A stretch of 10,443 nucleotides of DNA from Pseudomonadota bacterium (GTDB lineage: Bacteria > Pseudomonadota > Gammaproteobacteria > Burkholderiales > Burkholderiaceae_B), in the NCBI GenBank assembly GCA_023422555.1, contig JAFAGQ010000238.1:1-10443 (forward strand), given 5' to 3'. Shown one piece after another: positions 1-6,266 of the stretch; the first letter of the stretch is position 1; each line of letters opens with the position of its first letter. The position numbers and the translations under genes were made by a program. The notes under the pieces were generated by a model that did not search any database, was not told where the DNA came from, and saw only the letters and a program-made list of their open reading frames with translations.

Positions 1-187
1 GCTCGATGCTCCGATCAACGATTCGTCTGGCTACTCCATTCGTTTGTTCATCCTGATAAGTAAAGCGCAGGTTTGCATGGTGCATCCCCGCGAGGCTTTG
101 CTGCGTGACAGAATTGTCATTGTGTACGGTCTGCCAGAAGGTATCCTCCTCTGGCTGCCTGGGTAATGTTTTGCATTCGCCCGGCAT
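1..187 (-). pseudogene. possible decayed DDE (rve-type) transposase fragment, running off the left edge
   Basis: A minus-strand reading frame is open from the window edge to at least the ATG at 187 (62 codons). It contains QTNGVARRIVDR (QTNG encoded at 46-35), preceded by LRFT and, further upstream, HNDN. In IS481/rve-type transposases the block around the last catalytic Glu reads like T-x-P-x-x-PQTNGxxERxxxR, and the second catalytic Asp sits in an HTDNG-like block. Here the expected Glu is Arg and the spacing between the two blocks is about 30 residues rather than about 35. If the resemblance is real, this is a degenerate remnant. No ribosome binding site precedes the ATG. It could instead be a chance open frame or the start of an unrelated divergent gene; only more sequence to the left would tell. 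Confidence 0.25.
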
Positions 188-258
188 CACAACCGCAATC
201 TCATTCTTTTCTGCTCGCCTGATGGACAGACTTGCCTGACACCTACTTAGGATTACAA

Positions 259-1911
259 ATGTCATTTGATACACTGGGTCTGTCGCCCGTTCTTCTTGCT
301 GCGCTGAAAAAGGCCGGCTTTACTCAACCTACTCCTGTGCAGACAGAAGCCATCCCTCGTGCCCTTGAAGGCAAGGACCTGATTGTTTCTGCACAAACCG
401 GCAGTGGCAAGACCGCAGCCTTCATGCTGCCATCGCTGCATCGCATTGCCGGCATGCCTGCCAACAAAGGCGTGGGCGTTCAGGTTCTGGTACTGACACC
501 CACACGTGAACTGGCTCTGCAGGTTGCAGAAGCCACTAAAACTTACGGCGCCGGCATCAGTGACCTGCGTATTGCAACTGTGGTTGGCGGCATGCCTTAC
601 GGCGCGCAGATCAAAGCACTGTCCCGCCGTGTTGACGTGCTTGTTGCAACGCCTGGCCGTCTGATCGACCACCTGAACGCACGCCGCGTCAATCTGTCCC
701 GCGTTCACACGCTGGTGCTGGATGAAGCCGACCGCATGCTGGACATGGGCTTCATCGAAGACATCGAAAACATTGTGGACCAGACGCCGGCAGATCGCCA
801 GACGCTGATGTTCTCTGCCACATTTGAAGGCACGGTTGCGCGCCTGGCAGCCGATATGCTGAACAACCCACAGCGCATCGATATTGCCGGTCAGAAACAG
901 AAACACGCCAATATTACCCAGACACTGCTTTACGCAGACGACAGCGGCCATAAACTGCGCCTGCTGGGTCATCTGCTGCGTGATGCCTCCATGGATCAGG
1001 CCATTGTATTTACCTCCACCAAACGCGGTGCCGATGCACTGGCAGAACGCCTGGAAGATGAAGGTTTTGCCGCTTCTGCTCTGCACGGTGACATGAACCA
1101 GCGCCAGCGTACCCGTACGCTGGGCATGCTGCAAAAAGGCCGTCTGCGCGTACTGGTTGCCACTGACGTGGCTGCCCGCGGTATTGACGTGCAAGGCATC
1201 AGCCACGCCATCAACTTTGACCTGCCTATGCAGGCCGAAGACTATGTACACCGTATCGGTCGTACTGGTCGTGCCGGTCGCAATGGTCAGGCCTTCACGC
1301 TGGCGACACATGGCGAACGTCATAAAATCCGCCGTATCGAACAGTTCACCGGCCAGCCTATGCCAGCCGGCGTGATTGAAGGTCTTGAGCCCGTCAAATC
1401 CGCAGAAAGCGGTCGCGGCGCAGGTGGCAAGGGTCGGGGTGGTAAACCTGGTGGCTCACGTCACGGACGCCCTGGTGCAGGCTCCCGCGAGAAAGATCAC
1501 GCGCGCAGTGGCTTCAGTCATCGCAAGGGCGGCAGCGCCCCTGCCTACGGTGCTCGTGAAGAGCGTAGCCGTGAAGACCGTCGTTTTTCCGAAGGTCGTC
1601 CTGAGCGTGCCCGTCCGGCCAAATCGTATGATTCTCCACGTGAATCCCTGATTGACCGTGCCAGCGCCTCGTTGTCACGCAATCCGTTTATTTCTGACCG
1701 TCCACGCGCAGAAAAAAGCGGCTTCATGAAATCCGATGCGGCACCGGCTCCACGTAAACCACGTGCCGAGTTCGCTCCTGCACCATCACGCAAACCACGT
1801 CCAAGCACCCGTTCTGACGGTGGCTTCGGCGGTGATCGCGGTGGTCGCAGCGACAAACCTGGTTTTTCACGCGGTAAAAAGAAACCCGGCTCATCACGCG
1901 CCTGGGTCTAA
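259..1911 (+). CDS. rhlE: DEAD-box ATP-dependent RNA helicase, RhlE type
   Basis: An ATP-dependent RNA helicase of 550 residues that unwinds short RNA duplexes, cytoplasmic, usually linked to ribosome assembly, RNA decay or cold adaptation. All core motifs are present: Q motif (F21 to Q28), motif I AQTGSGKT 45-52, Ia PTRELA 81-86, GG 110-111, Ib TPGR 131-134, II DEAD 155-158, III SAT 186-188, TDVAARGID 302-310 and HRIGRTGR 331-338. From about residue 380 to the end the protein is a basic, Gly/Arg/Ser/Pro-rich, probably disordered tail of some 170 residues, as often seen in RhlE-like helicases for RNA contact. A TTG at 232 would add nine residues. The ATG at 259 is preferred because AGGA at 249-252 lies six bases upstream and the protein then starts MSFDTLGLSP, as in relatives. 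RhlE rather than DbpA, SrmB or CsdA is judged from the N-terminus and motif context. Confidence 0.93.
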   Translation: MSFDTLGLSPVLLAALKKAGFTQPTPVQTEAIPRALEGKDLIVSAQTGSGKTAAFMLPSLHRIAGMPANKGVGVQVLVLTPTRELALQVAEATKTYGAGISDLRIATVVGGMPYGAQIKALSRRVDVLVATPGRLIDHLNARRVNLSRVHTLVLDEADRMLDMGFIEDIENIVDQTPADRQTLMFSATFEGTVARLAADMLNNPQRIDIAGQKQKHANITQTLLYADDSGHKLRLLGHLLRDASMDQAIVFTSTKRGADALAERLEDEGFAASALHGDMNQRQRTRTLGMLQKGRLRVLVATDVAARGIDVQGISHAINFDLPMQAEDYVHRIGRTGRAGRNGQAFTLATHGERHKIRRIEQFTGQPMPAGVIEGLEPVKSAESGRGAGGKGRGGKPGGSRHGRPGAGSREKDHARSGFSHRKGGSAPAYGAREERSREDRRFSEGRPERARPAKSYDSPRESLIDRASASLSRNPFISDRPRAEKSGFMKSDAAPAPRKPRAEFAPAPSRKPRPSTRSDGGFGGDRGGRSDKPGFSRGKKKPGSSRAWV

Positions 1912-1916
1912 ACCTT

Positions 1917-1922
1917 TATAAT
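1917..1922 (+). promoter_or_regulatory. candidate -10 box (TATAAT) for the methyltransferase gene
   Basis: A perfect TATAAT lies in the 40-base gap after the helicase stop, about 30 bases before the next ATG, the right distance for a short leader. At 16-18 base spacing the upstream hexamer (around TCACGC, inside the helicase 3' end) is a poor -35. The promoter may therefore be weak or activator-assisted, and read-through from the helicase is also possible. No terminator hairpin separates the two genes. Confidence 0.4.
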
Positions 1923-1951
1923 GCCCTTTCCCGTGATCAGGCTGGAAAGTT

Positions 1952-3253
1952 ATGCGTGCAAACCCAACCGGCCCTGCGCTGCCCCAGATACAGGAAGCAG
2001 CGCAGCGCTACTCTGAAAAAGCCCGGCGCCACCTCGCCGGGCTTGTCCGTGATGCCGGCCCGCAAGGGCTGCCCTTCTCTCGCTGGATGCATGCCGCGCT
2101 GTATGATCCACAGACCGGCTATTACGCCGGTGCTCCCCTCAAATTTGGCAATACCCAGGCTGCGCCCGGTACGTCTCTGGAAGGCGATTTTGTTACCGCT
2201 CCGGAACTGTCTCCGTGGTTTGGCCGCGCGCTGGCGCAGCAGATCGGCCCGATTCTGGCCAGCGTGGGTACGCCGCATATCCTTGAATTTGGTGCCGGCT
2301 CAGGCGCACTGGCAGAGCAATTATTGCAATCGTTATTGCCACAATTTCCCGATCTGCAATATCACATTCTTGATATCTCACCCGACCTGACTCGACGTCA
2401 GCGCGAACGTCTGGCGTCCTTTGGCAGCAGTGTGCAGTGGATAGACAGCCTGCCCGACGCATTTCGCGGCTGTGTTGTCGCCAACGAAGTGCTCGATGCC
2501 ATGCCCGTTTCCCTGTTCGAATGGGGGACCGACGAGCGACTTTATGAACTGAATGTCGTGATTGCCAGCGATTCGCAGACTGGGGCGGCATCTGGAAATA
2601 TCAACGAGCAACAGGCAACGCATCCTGACACTGAACTCGACCATGCATCTGATGCTGAGTTATCTGACGCCGAGGTGCCCGATGCCTTCGAATTTCTGCG
2701 AATACCTGCCGATCCGGCGCTGCAGGAGAAGATCAGCTCGCGTATGCCTGCCCTGCCTGGCTACCGGTCCGAGGTGAATCTGCAGGCCGAGTCCTGGGTC
2801 ACAGGCATGGGTCAATGGCTGGAGGCTGGGGTGGCATTGCTGATTGACTATGGGTTCCCGCAGCACGAGTATTATCATCCGCAGCGGAGCGAAGGCACAC
2901 TGATGTGCCATCTGCTGCATCACGCCCACAGCCATCCTCTGGCCTATCCTGGCATTCAGGACATCACTGCGCACGTAGACTTTACCGCCATGGCCGATGC
3001 AGCGGTCGACGGTGGACTCGAAATCCTGGGTTATACGACCCAGGCCCGGTTTCTGCTGAACTGCGGCCTGCTGGATATGCTGGGAACACTGAATCCCGAA
3101 GACACCGCAGACTATGCGCGCCAGGTGGGCCCGGTACAGAAACTGCTGTCAGAGGCAGAAATGGGCGAACTCTTCAAGGTTCTGGCTGTAGGCAAAAACG
3201 TGGACATGGATCTGGCCGGCTTTGCCGTGGGCGATCGCAGGCACAGACTGTAG
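1952..3253 (+). CDS. SAM-dependent methyltransferase of the MidA/NDUFAF7 family (COG1565)
   Basis: A class I methyltransferase of 433 residues. The mitochondrial relative NDUFAF7 methylates an arginine of the NDUFS2 subunit of complex I. Bacterial members are usually uncharacterised, so the same substrate here is inference. Family marks in order: YDPQTGYYA 51-59, GDFVTAPELSPWFG 78-91, SAM-binding LEFGAGSGAL 111-120, acidic D141 after YHIL, NEVLDAMPV 178-186, LLIDYGF 296-302, a YYHP-to-GTLMCH stretch around 307-320 and HVDFTAM 341-347. Residues about 205-245 are an Asp/Ala/Thr/Gln-rich low-complexity stretch where relatives, as I recall them, pass more directly to the FLRIPA strand; this looks like a loop insertion. 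The start is supported by GGA at 1944-1946, five bases before the ATG. It lies 40 bases after the helicase gene on the same strand. Confidence 0.88.
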   Translation: MRANPTGPALPQIQEAAQRYSEKARRHLAGLVRDAGPQGLPFSRWMHAALYDPQTGYYAGAPLKFGNTQAAPGTSLEGDFVTAPELSPWFGRALAQQIGPILASVGTPHILEFGAGSGALAEQLLQSLLPQFPDLQYHILDISPDLTRRQRERLASFGSSVQWIDSLPDAFRGCVVANEVLDAMPVSLFEWGTDERLYELNVVIASDSQTGAASGNINEQQATHPDTELDHASDAELSDAEVPDAFEFLRIPADPALQEKISSRMPALPGYRSEVNLQAESWVTGMGQWLEAGVALLIDYGFPQHEYYHPQRSEGTLMCHLLHHAHSHPLAYPGIQDITAHVDFTAMADAAVDGGLEILGYTTQARFLLNCGLLDMLGTLNPEDTADYARQVGPVQKLLSEAEMGELFKVLAVGKNVDMDLAGFAVGDRRHRL

Positions 3254-3320
3254 CGCGTGTTAATATTTACGTTGCAAAAATTGACTGGCAGATGAGTCTT
3301 TTCGCATAGATAATTGTGTT

Positions 3321-3341
3321 TGTCATATGTCAGTTGTCATC
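3321..3341 (+). repeat. three tandem TGTCANN heptamers upstream of the transporter gene
   Basis: TGTCATA, TGTCAGT and TGTCATC follow one another without a gap, 38 bases before the transporter start, and TTGTCAT occurs twice at a 14-base period (3320-3326 and 3334-3340). Direct repeats of this kind can be regulator half-sites. The pentamer resembles PhoB half-sites, but the Pho box has an 11-base period, so that assignment does not fit. The function is unknown. Confidence 0.4.
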
Positions 3342-3378
3342 ACATTGACGTATAAACCAATTGGCGCAGGGAAACCGT

Positions 3379-4359
3379 ATGGCCCGAAGTACACCACAAG
3401 AAGACAATTCGTCAAAGATGGTCATCTACGTTGCACTCGCGGGCAACATTCTGGTCGCCATCAGCAAATTTATTGCGGCAGCCTTTACCGGCAGTTCGGC
3501 CATGCTCAGCGAGGGCGTGCACTCTGTGGTTGACTCCACCAACGAGGTCCTGCTGCTTTACGGCGTTCATCGCAGTCATAATAAACCAGACAGAAAACAC
3601 CCCATCGGTTACGGACGCGAAGTCTACTTCTGGAGCTTCGTGGTCGGCCTGCTTATCCTGACGTTTGGCGCCGGTGTCTCGGTCTATGAAGGCATCATGC
3701 ATATCCGCGAGCCGCGTCCCATTGAATCGGCTTATGTGACCTATATCGTACTGGCACTTGCCGTACTGTTCGAAGGATTTTCCTGGGTTTTCACCCTCAG
3801 AAAATTCCGCGGCAATCGCCCCTATTCCGAACTGTTCCGGATGATCATTCACAGCAAGGATCCGCCAACCTTCATCGTGCTGCTCGAAGATACCGCAGCA
3901 ATCCTGGGTCTGTTTATTGCATTTGTGGGTGTATACCTGTCTGTGGCGCTCGATAACCCGGTCTACGACGGCGTGGCCTCTGTACTCATTGGTATCACGC
4001 TTGCGCTGACGGCGCTGCTGGTTGCGCGCGAAACCAAAGGTCTGCTCATCGGCGAAGCAGCCAGTCCGAAAATCCGAGACTCCATACTGACGCTTGCGGA
4101 AGGGACCGCCGGGGTATCACAAGTGAATGGACTGATTACAGTACAGACTGCTCCACAGGAAATCACGGTTGCCATGAGTCTGGAATTTACCGATGCCCTG
4201 CGCGTTCCGGAACTGGAAGCCATTGTGGTGGCGCTGGAAAACAAAATCCGCAAGGCCCATCCCGAGGTCTCTACCCTGTTCATCAAGCCGCAGGCGCATG
4301 AACATTATGAGAGCCAGACGCCTGAGGACGATCCCGGACAGATTGAAGACCCGGCCTGA
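3379..4359 (+). CDS. cation diffusion facilitator (CDF) family transporter, ZNT9-like branch
   Basis: An inner-membrane protein of 326 residues, expected to export divalent metal (probably zinc) in exchange for protons. Six membrane segments fit roughly 14-36, 40-63, 82-105, 118-140, 164-190 and 195-217, followed by a cytoplasmic ferredoxin-like domain (about 222-305) and an acidic tail. Aligned by eye to E. coli YiiP, helix 2 has H48-x3-D52 in place of D45-x3-D49. The helix 2-3 loop has D71, H74 and Y78 in place of D68, H71 and H75. Helix 5 has E170-D171, with V167 where YiiP has its metal-binding His. The LLEDTAA motif in helix 5 and the HPIGYGRE loop recall SLC30A9/ZNT9-like members rather than FieF or ZitB, so substrate and direction are less certain. 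The ATG at 3379 is preferred over a TTG at 3361 because AGGGA at 3368-3372 lies six bases upstream. The stop is the first codon of the heptamer array. Confidence 0.88.
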   Translation: MARSTPQEDNSSKMVIYVALAGNILVAISKFIAAAFTGSSAMLSEGVHSVVDSTNEVLLLYGVHRSHNKPDRKHPIGYGREVYFWSFVVGLLILTFGAGVSVYEGIMHIREPRPIESAYVTYIVLALAVLFEGFSWVFTLRKFRGNRPYSELFRMIIHSKDPPTFIVLLEDTAAILGLFIAFVGVYLSVALDNPVYDGVASVLIGITLALTALLVARETKGLLIGEAASPKIRDSILTLAEGTAGVSQVNGLITVQTAPQEITVAMSLEFTDALRVPELEAIVVALENKIRKAHPEVSTLFIKPQAHEHYESQTPEDDPGQIEDPA

Positions 4360-4398
4360 TGATTGATGATTGATGATTGATGATTGATGATTGATGAT
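4357..4398 (+). repeat. six perfect tandem copies of TGATGAT
   Basis: Six exact 7-bp units run from the transporter stop codon (TGA at 4357-4359 is the first triplet of unit 1) to 4398. Because seven is not a multiple of three, the array places TGA in every forward frame, so it also acts as an all-frame translational stop. Copy number could vary by replication slippage without altering the protein. No hairpin or T-run marks it as a terminator. Confidence 0.9.
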
Positions 4399-4428
4399 CT
4401 GAGGGTTGAGGATAGAACAATCAAGATC

Positions 4429-4451
4429 GCGGTCTGCGGTCTGCGGTCTGC
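4429..4451 (+). repeat. three tandem copies of GCGGTCT plus two bases
   Basis: A second 7-bp tandem array lies 30 bases after the TGATGAT array. It has three perfect units (4429-4449) and a partial fourth. It shares the 7-bp period but not the sequence of the first array. Confidence 0.85.
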
Positions 4452-4560
4452 ATCATGATTGGCACTGAAATTACATTTGTGGTTTATTAATCTGCTGAGA
4501 TGTAATACAGTAGACTTAACAATGAATCAAAATCTGCTATTTGCTTGCCTGCATGGCAGG

Positions 4561-4581
4561 ATTCAGATCCAGTGTCTGAAT
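4561..4581. promoter_or_regulatory. perfect inverted repeat ATTCAGA-N7-TCTGAAT
   Basis: Seven paired bases on each side of a seven-base spacer, in non-coding DNA about 200 bases before the small membrane protein gene. It could be an operator or an RNA hairpin. It is not followed by a T-run, so a terminator is unlikely. Confidence 0.4.
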
Positions 4582-4714
4582 GCGTATCCGCAAGAAAATC
4601 GAATGCGTACCGGTAAGCGAATCTGAGTACTCATATTGAATACTGATTTGCAGTTAATTCTGAAAGCGAATATTGGCACGCATGGAGTCTTATTCGCCTG
4701 GCAACAAAACGAGA

Positions 4715-4733
4715 ATCTGATTGCGCATCAGAT
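4715..4733. promoter_or_regulatory. perfect inverted repeat ATCTGAT-N5-ATCAGAT
   Basis: A 7-bp perfect dyad with spacer TGCGC, ending 46 bases before the ATG of the small membrane protein. Its arms share the TCTGA/TCAGA core with the dyad at 4561-4581. The position suits an operator or a leader hairpin of the downstream gene. Only the symmetry is seen; function is inferred. Confidence 0.4.
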
Positions 4734-4779
4734 GCGAAATTGAAAATCACCATTGATTGTCTGAACGGGGGACATCTTT

Positions 4780-5175
4780 ATGAATGAAGAATTCAACCAG
4801 AACCAAAGCCAGGACCAGAGCCAGAATCAGATCCCGGTACAGGTGCAGGACAACAGCGCACGCAACTTCACATGGATCACCTATGCGATGTACGTGGCGG
4901 GACTGTTTACCGTATTGCTGTCCATTGTCGGGGTCATCATGGCCTATGCAAAACGCAACGAATTCACCAATACGATTTACTACGAGCACATGCAGTACCT
5001 GATCCGCACGTTCTGGATCAGCCTTATCGGTGCCATTGTGGGCTTTCTGTTATTGATTGTTCTCGTTGGCTGGGTCGTTCTGGTCGCAGTCACCATCTGG
5101 TACATCTATCGAATCGTGATGGGCGCCATCCGGCTGTATGATAACAAGGCAGTGTCTGCCACCTCGTGGTTCTGA
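4780..5175 (+). CDS. small DUF4870-like (COG3671) membrane protein
   Basis: A 131-residue protein of unknown function. Residues 1-25 are strikingly Gln/Asn/Asp-rich (NQNQSQDQSQNQ), hydrophilic and probably disordered. Three hydrophobic stretches follow: about 32-55 (ending in MAYAKRNE), 77-97 and 98-116 (VGWVVLVAVTIWYIYRIVMG), then a short polar tail. The AYAKR-then-R-T-F-W-I arrangement and the closing WxIYRIVxGxxxLxD pattern match the DUF4870/COG3671 predicted membrane proteins as I recall them. The start is well supported by GGGGGA at 4767-4772, seven bases before the ATG. Its stop is directly followed by the stop of the opposite-strand gene, with no intergenic base. Family assignment is fairly sure; no biochemical role can be read from the sequence. 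Confidence 0.8.
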   Translation: MNEEFNQNQSQDQSQNQIPVQVQDNSARNFTWITYAMYVAGLFTVLLSIVGVIMAYAKRNEFTNTIYYEHMQYLIRTFWISLIGAIVGFLLLIVLVGWVVLVAVTIWYIYRIVMGAIRLYDNKAVSATSWF

Positions 5176-6045
5176 TTATTCTGCAGCCTGTAATCCGTTA
5201 TCTGTATTGAACACGACTTGCGCGGCAGCGACCACGACCTCGTGAGCATGCTGCAGTGCAAGCCACGGGTCGGCGGCATGCGCTGCGATTTCCTCTTCGT
5301 GAGCGCCCGACATACGACCCTCGAAAAACCCCACGACTCGGACGGCGGTCTGCTCCAGCACCGCCTGCAGGTCGGCTGAGTTCGACGCAGAGGTTCCGCT
5401 GCTGACCTCGTTCACACTCACCTCTGCGTTCCCGCCGTATCCCTCGTTCACGCTGTTTCCACTGCCTCTGCTATTCTCCCGATCCTCTCTTGCGCTGACT
5501 TCGCCGACCCCTTCGATCCCTTTCGACAAACCACTGTCAGCCTGAACGTTGTCCACATCGACTTCTTCTGCCACATCGCTTTCAACCTGAGCATAGTCCT
5601 CGTCGACTCGTTCTTTCAGGCCACTGCCAATCAGACTGCTTTCGACCGGCAACCGTGACAACGGCTTCTGTTCCCTGACCCACTCTGCCAGCACGTCCTG
5701 CTCGGTTCGTTCGGCCTCAAGCTCCAGACGCTTGATATTCTCTCTTAATTCACTTGTGATGGCGTCGGGCGCAGGTGCAGGTCCTGTTTTGAGTCTTGTT
5801 CTTAATTTGCGCAAGGGCAGAATGACCTCTTCACGCCAGTCCTGCACCAGACTGTCGGCCTGCGCGATCTGCTCTGTGGTGGGCGCGTGGCGCCAGCAAC
5901 TGGCAGCCCACAGCATCATCAGCAGCATATTTACATCCAGTCCGACACGATCCTGCAAGGCCAGGCAGTGGCGGGCAACGTCCTCCTGCGTATAGACAGC
6001 CAGTGAGAATTGCCAGTGTTCTGCATGTGTACTGTGCTGCGTCAT
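5176..6045 (-). CDS. TIGR02444 (DUF2390) family protein with a long acidic low-complexity insertion
   Basis: A 289-residue cytoplasmic protein of unknown function. The N-terminus carries the family signature: HWQFSLAVY (10-18), V23-A24 and CLALQDRVGLDVNMLL (27-42), followed by helical segments to about residue 130 rich in Trp, Leu and charged residues. Residues about 133-222 are dominated by Glu, Asp, Val, Ser, Gly and Asn (for example ESDVAEEVDVDN), with the triplet VNE recurring near 199-213. The protein then returns to an Ala/Glu-rich helical end (223-289). Family members I know of are well under 200 residues, so this middle section looks like an inserted, probably disordered region. The start is supported by AGGAA (plus-strand TTCCT at 6052-6056), six bases upstream. 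It is divergent from ubiX and convergent, end to end, with the small membrane protein gene. Confidence 0.75.
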   Translation of the reverse strand: MTQHSTHAEHWQFSLAVYTQEDVARHCLALQDRVGLDVNMLLMMLWAASCWRHAPTTEQIAQADSLVQDWREEVILPLRKLRTRLKTGPAPAPDAITSELRENIKRLELEAERTEQDVLAEWVREQKPLSRLPVESSLIGSGLKERVDEDYAQVESDVAEEVDVDNVQADSGLSKGIEGVGEVSAREDRENSRGSGNSVNEGYGGNAEVSVNEVSSGTSASNSADLQAVLEQTAVRVVGFFEGRMSGAHEEEIAAHAADPWLALQHAHEVVVAAAQVVFNTDNGLQAAE

Positions 6046-6181
6046 GAATCATTCCTGTGAAGTCGACGGCTCATCCCGTTCATAACAATTGCGGCCCACT
6101 ATTTCCGAAGAGCGCTGGTTATCACATCTGTGGCAACAACCCCACGACGCGATCGCAGACAATCGCCACCGAGCCTGCAGG

Positions 6182-6187
6182 TATAAT
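6182..6187 (+). promoter_or_regulatory. candidate -10 box (TATAAT) for ubiX
   Basis: A perfect TATAAT lies 79 bases before the ubiX ATG in the 221-base divergent interval. The hexamer 17 bases upstream (ACAATC, 6159-6164) is a weak -35. Just downstream, where transcription would start, is a dyad ACCTGA (6189-6194)-N9-TCAGGT (6204-6209), interleaved with ACGGT (6194-6198) and ACCGT (6210-6214); these could be operator or leader structure. No clear promoter for the opposite-strand gene was found. Confidence 0.4.
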
Positions 6188-6266
6188 AACCTGACGGTCA
6201 ACCTCAGGTACCGTCTAACGTAAATAAAGCTGTCGCCACCCACCATTATCGGGACTGAAGCCATCC

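Larger units (their letters stand above)
4360..4779. other. 420-base non-coding interval between the transporter and the small membrane protein
   Basis: This interval holds most of the TGATGAT array, a GCGGTCT array, two perfect 7-bp dyads (4561-4581 and 4715-4733), a smaller hairpin CCTGC-ATG-GCAGG (4548-4560), two copies of GAATGCGTA (4578-4586 and 4601-4609) and scattered AATCTG words (4489, 4531, 4620 and 4714). It is more AT-rich than the flanking genes. I find no convincing gene, no clear -35/-10 pair and no intrinsic terminator. It could carry a regulatory leader or a small RNA, but nothing in it proves that. Confidence 0.5.

Noticed and set aside
262..1323. A 353-codon open frame on the minus strand opposite the helicase
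   Set aside because: The plus strand encodes every DEAD-box motif in order. The opposite frame is rich in Cys, His and Gln with no recognisable domain, as expected of a shadow of GC-rich coding sequence.
3320..3340. A Pho box upstream of the CDF gene
   Set aside because: The two TTGTCAT copies are 14 bases apart, whereas PhoB repeats have an 11-base period, and nothing nearby is phosphate-related.
4548..4560. Hairpin CCTGC-ATG-GCAGG as a transcription terminator
   Set aside because: The stem has only five pairs, the loop three bases, and no T-run follows.
4522..4626. A 34-codon frame starting MNQNLLFACLHG in the non-coding interval
   Set aside because: It has no ribosome binding site and no recognisable product, and it spans dyad and repeat elements. 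It is probably chance.
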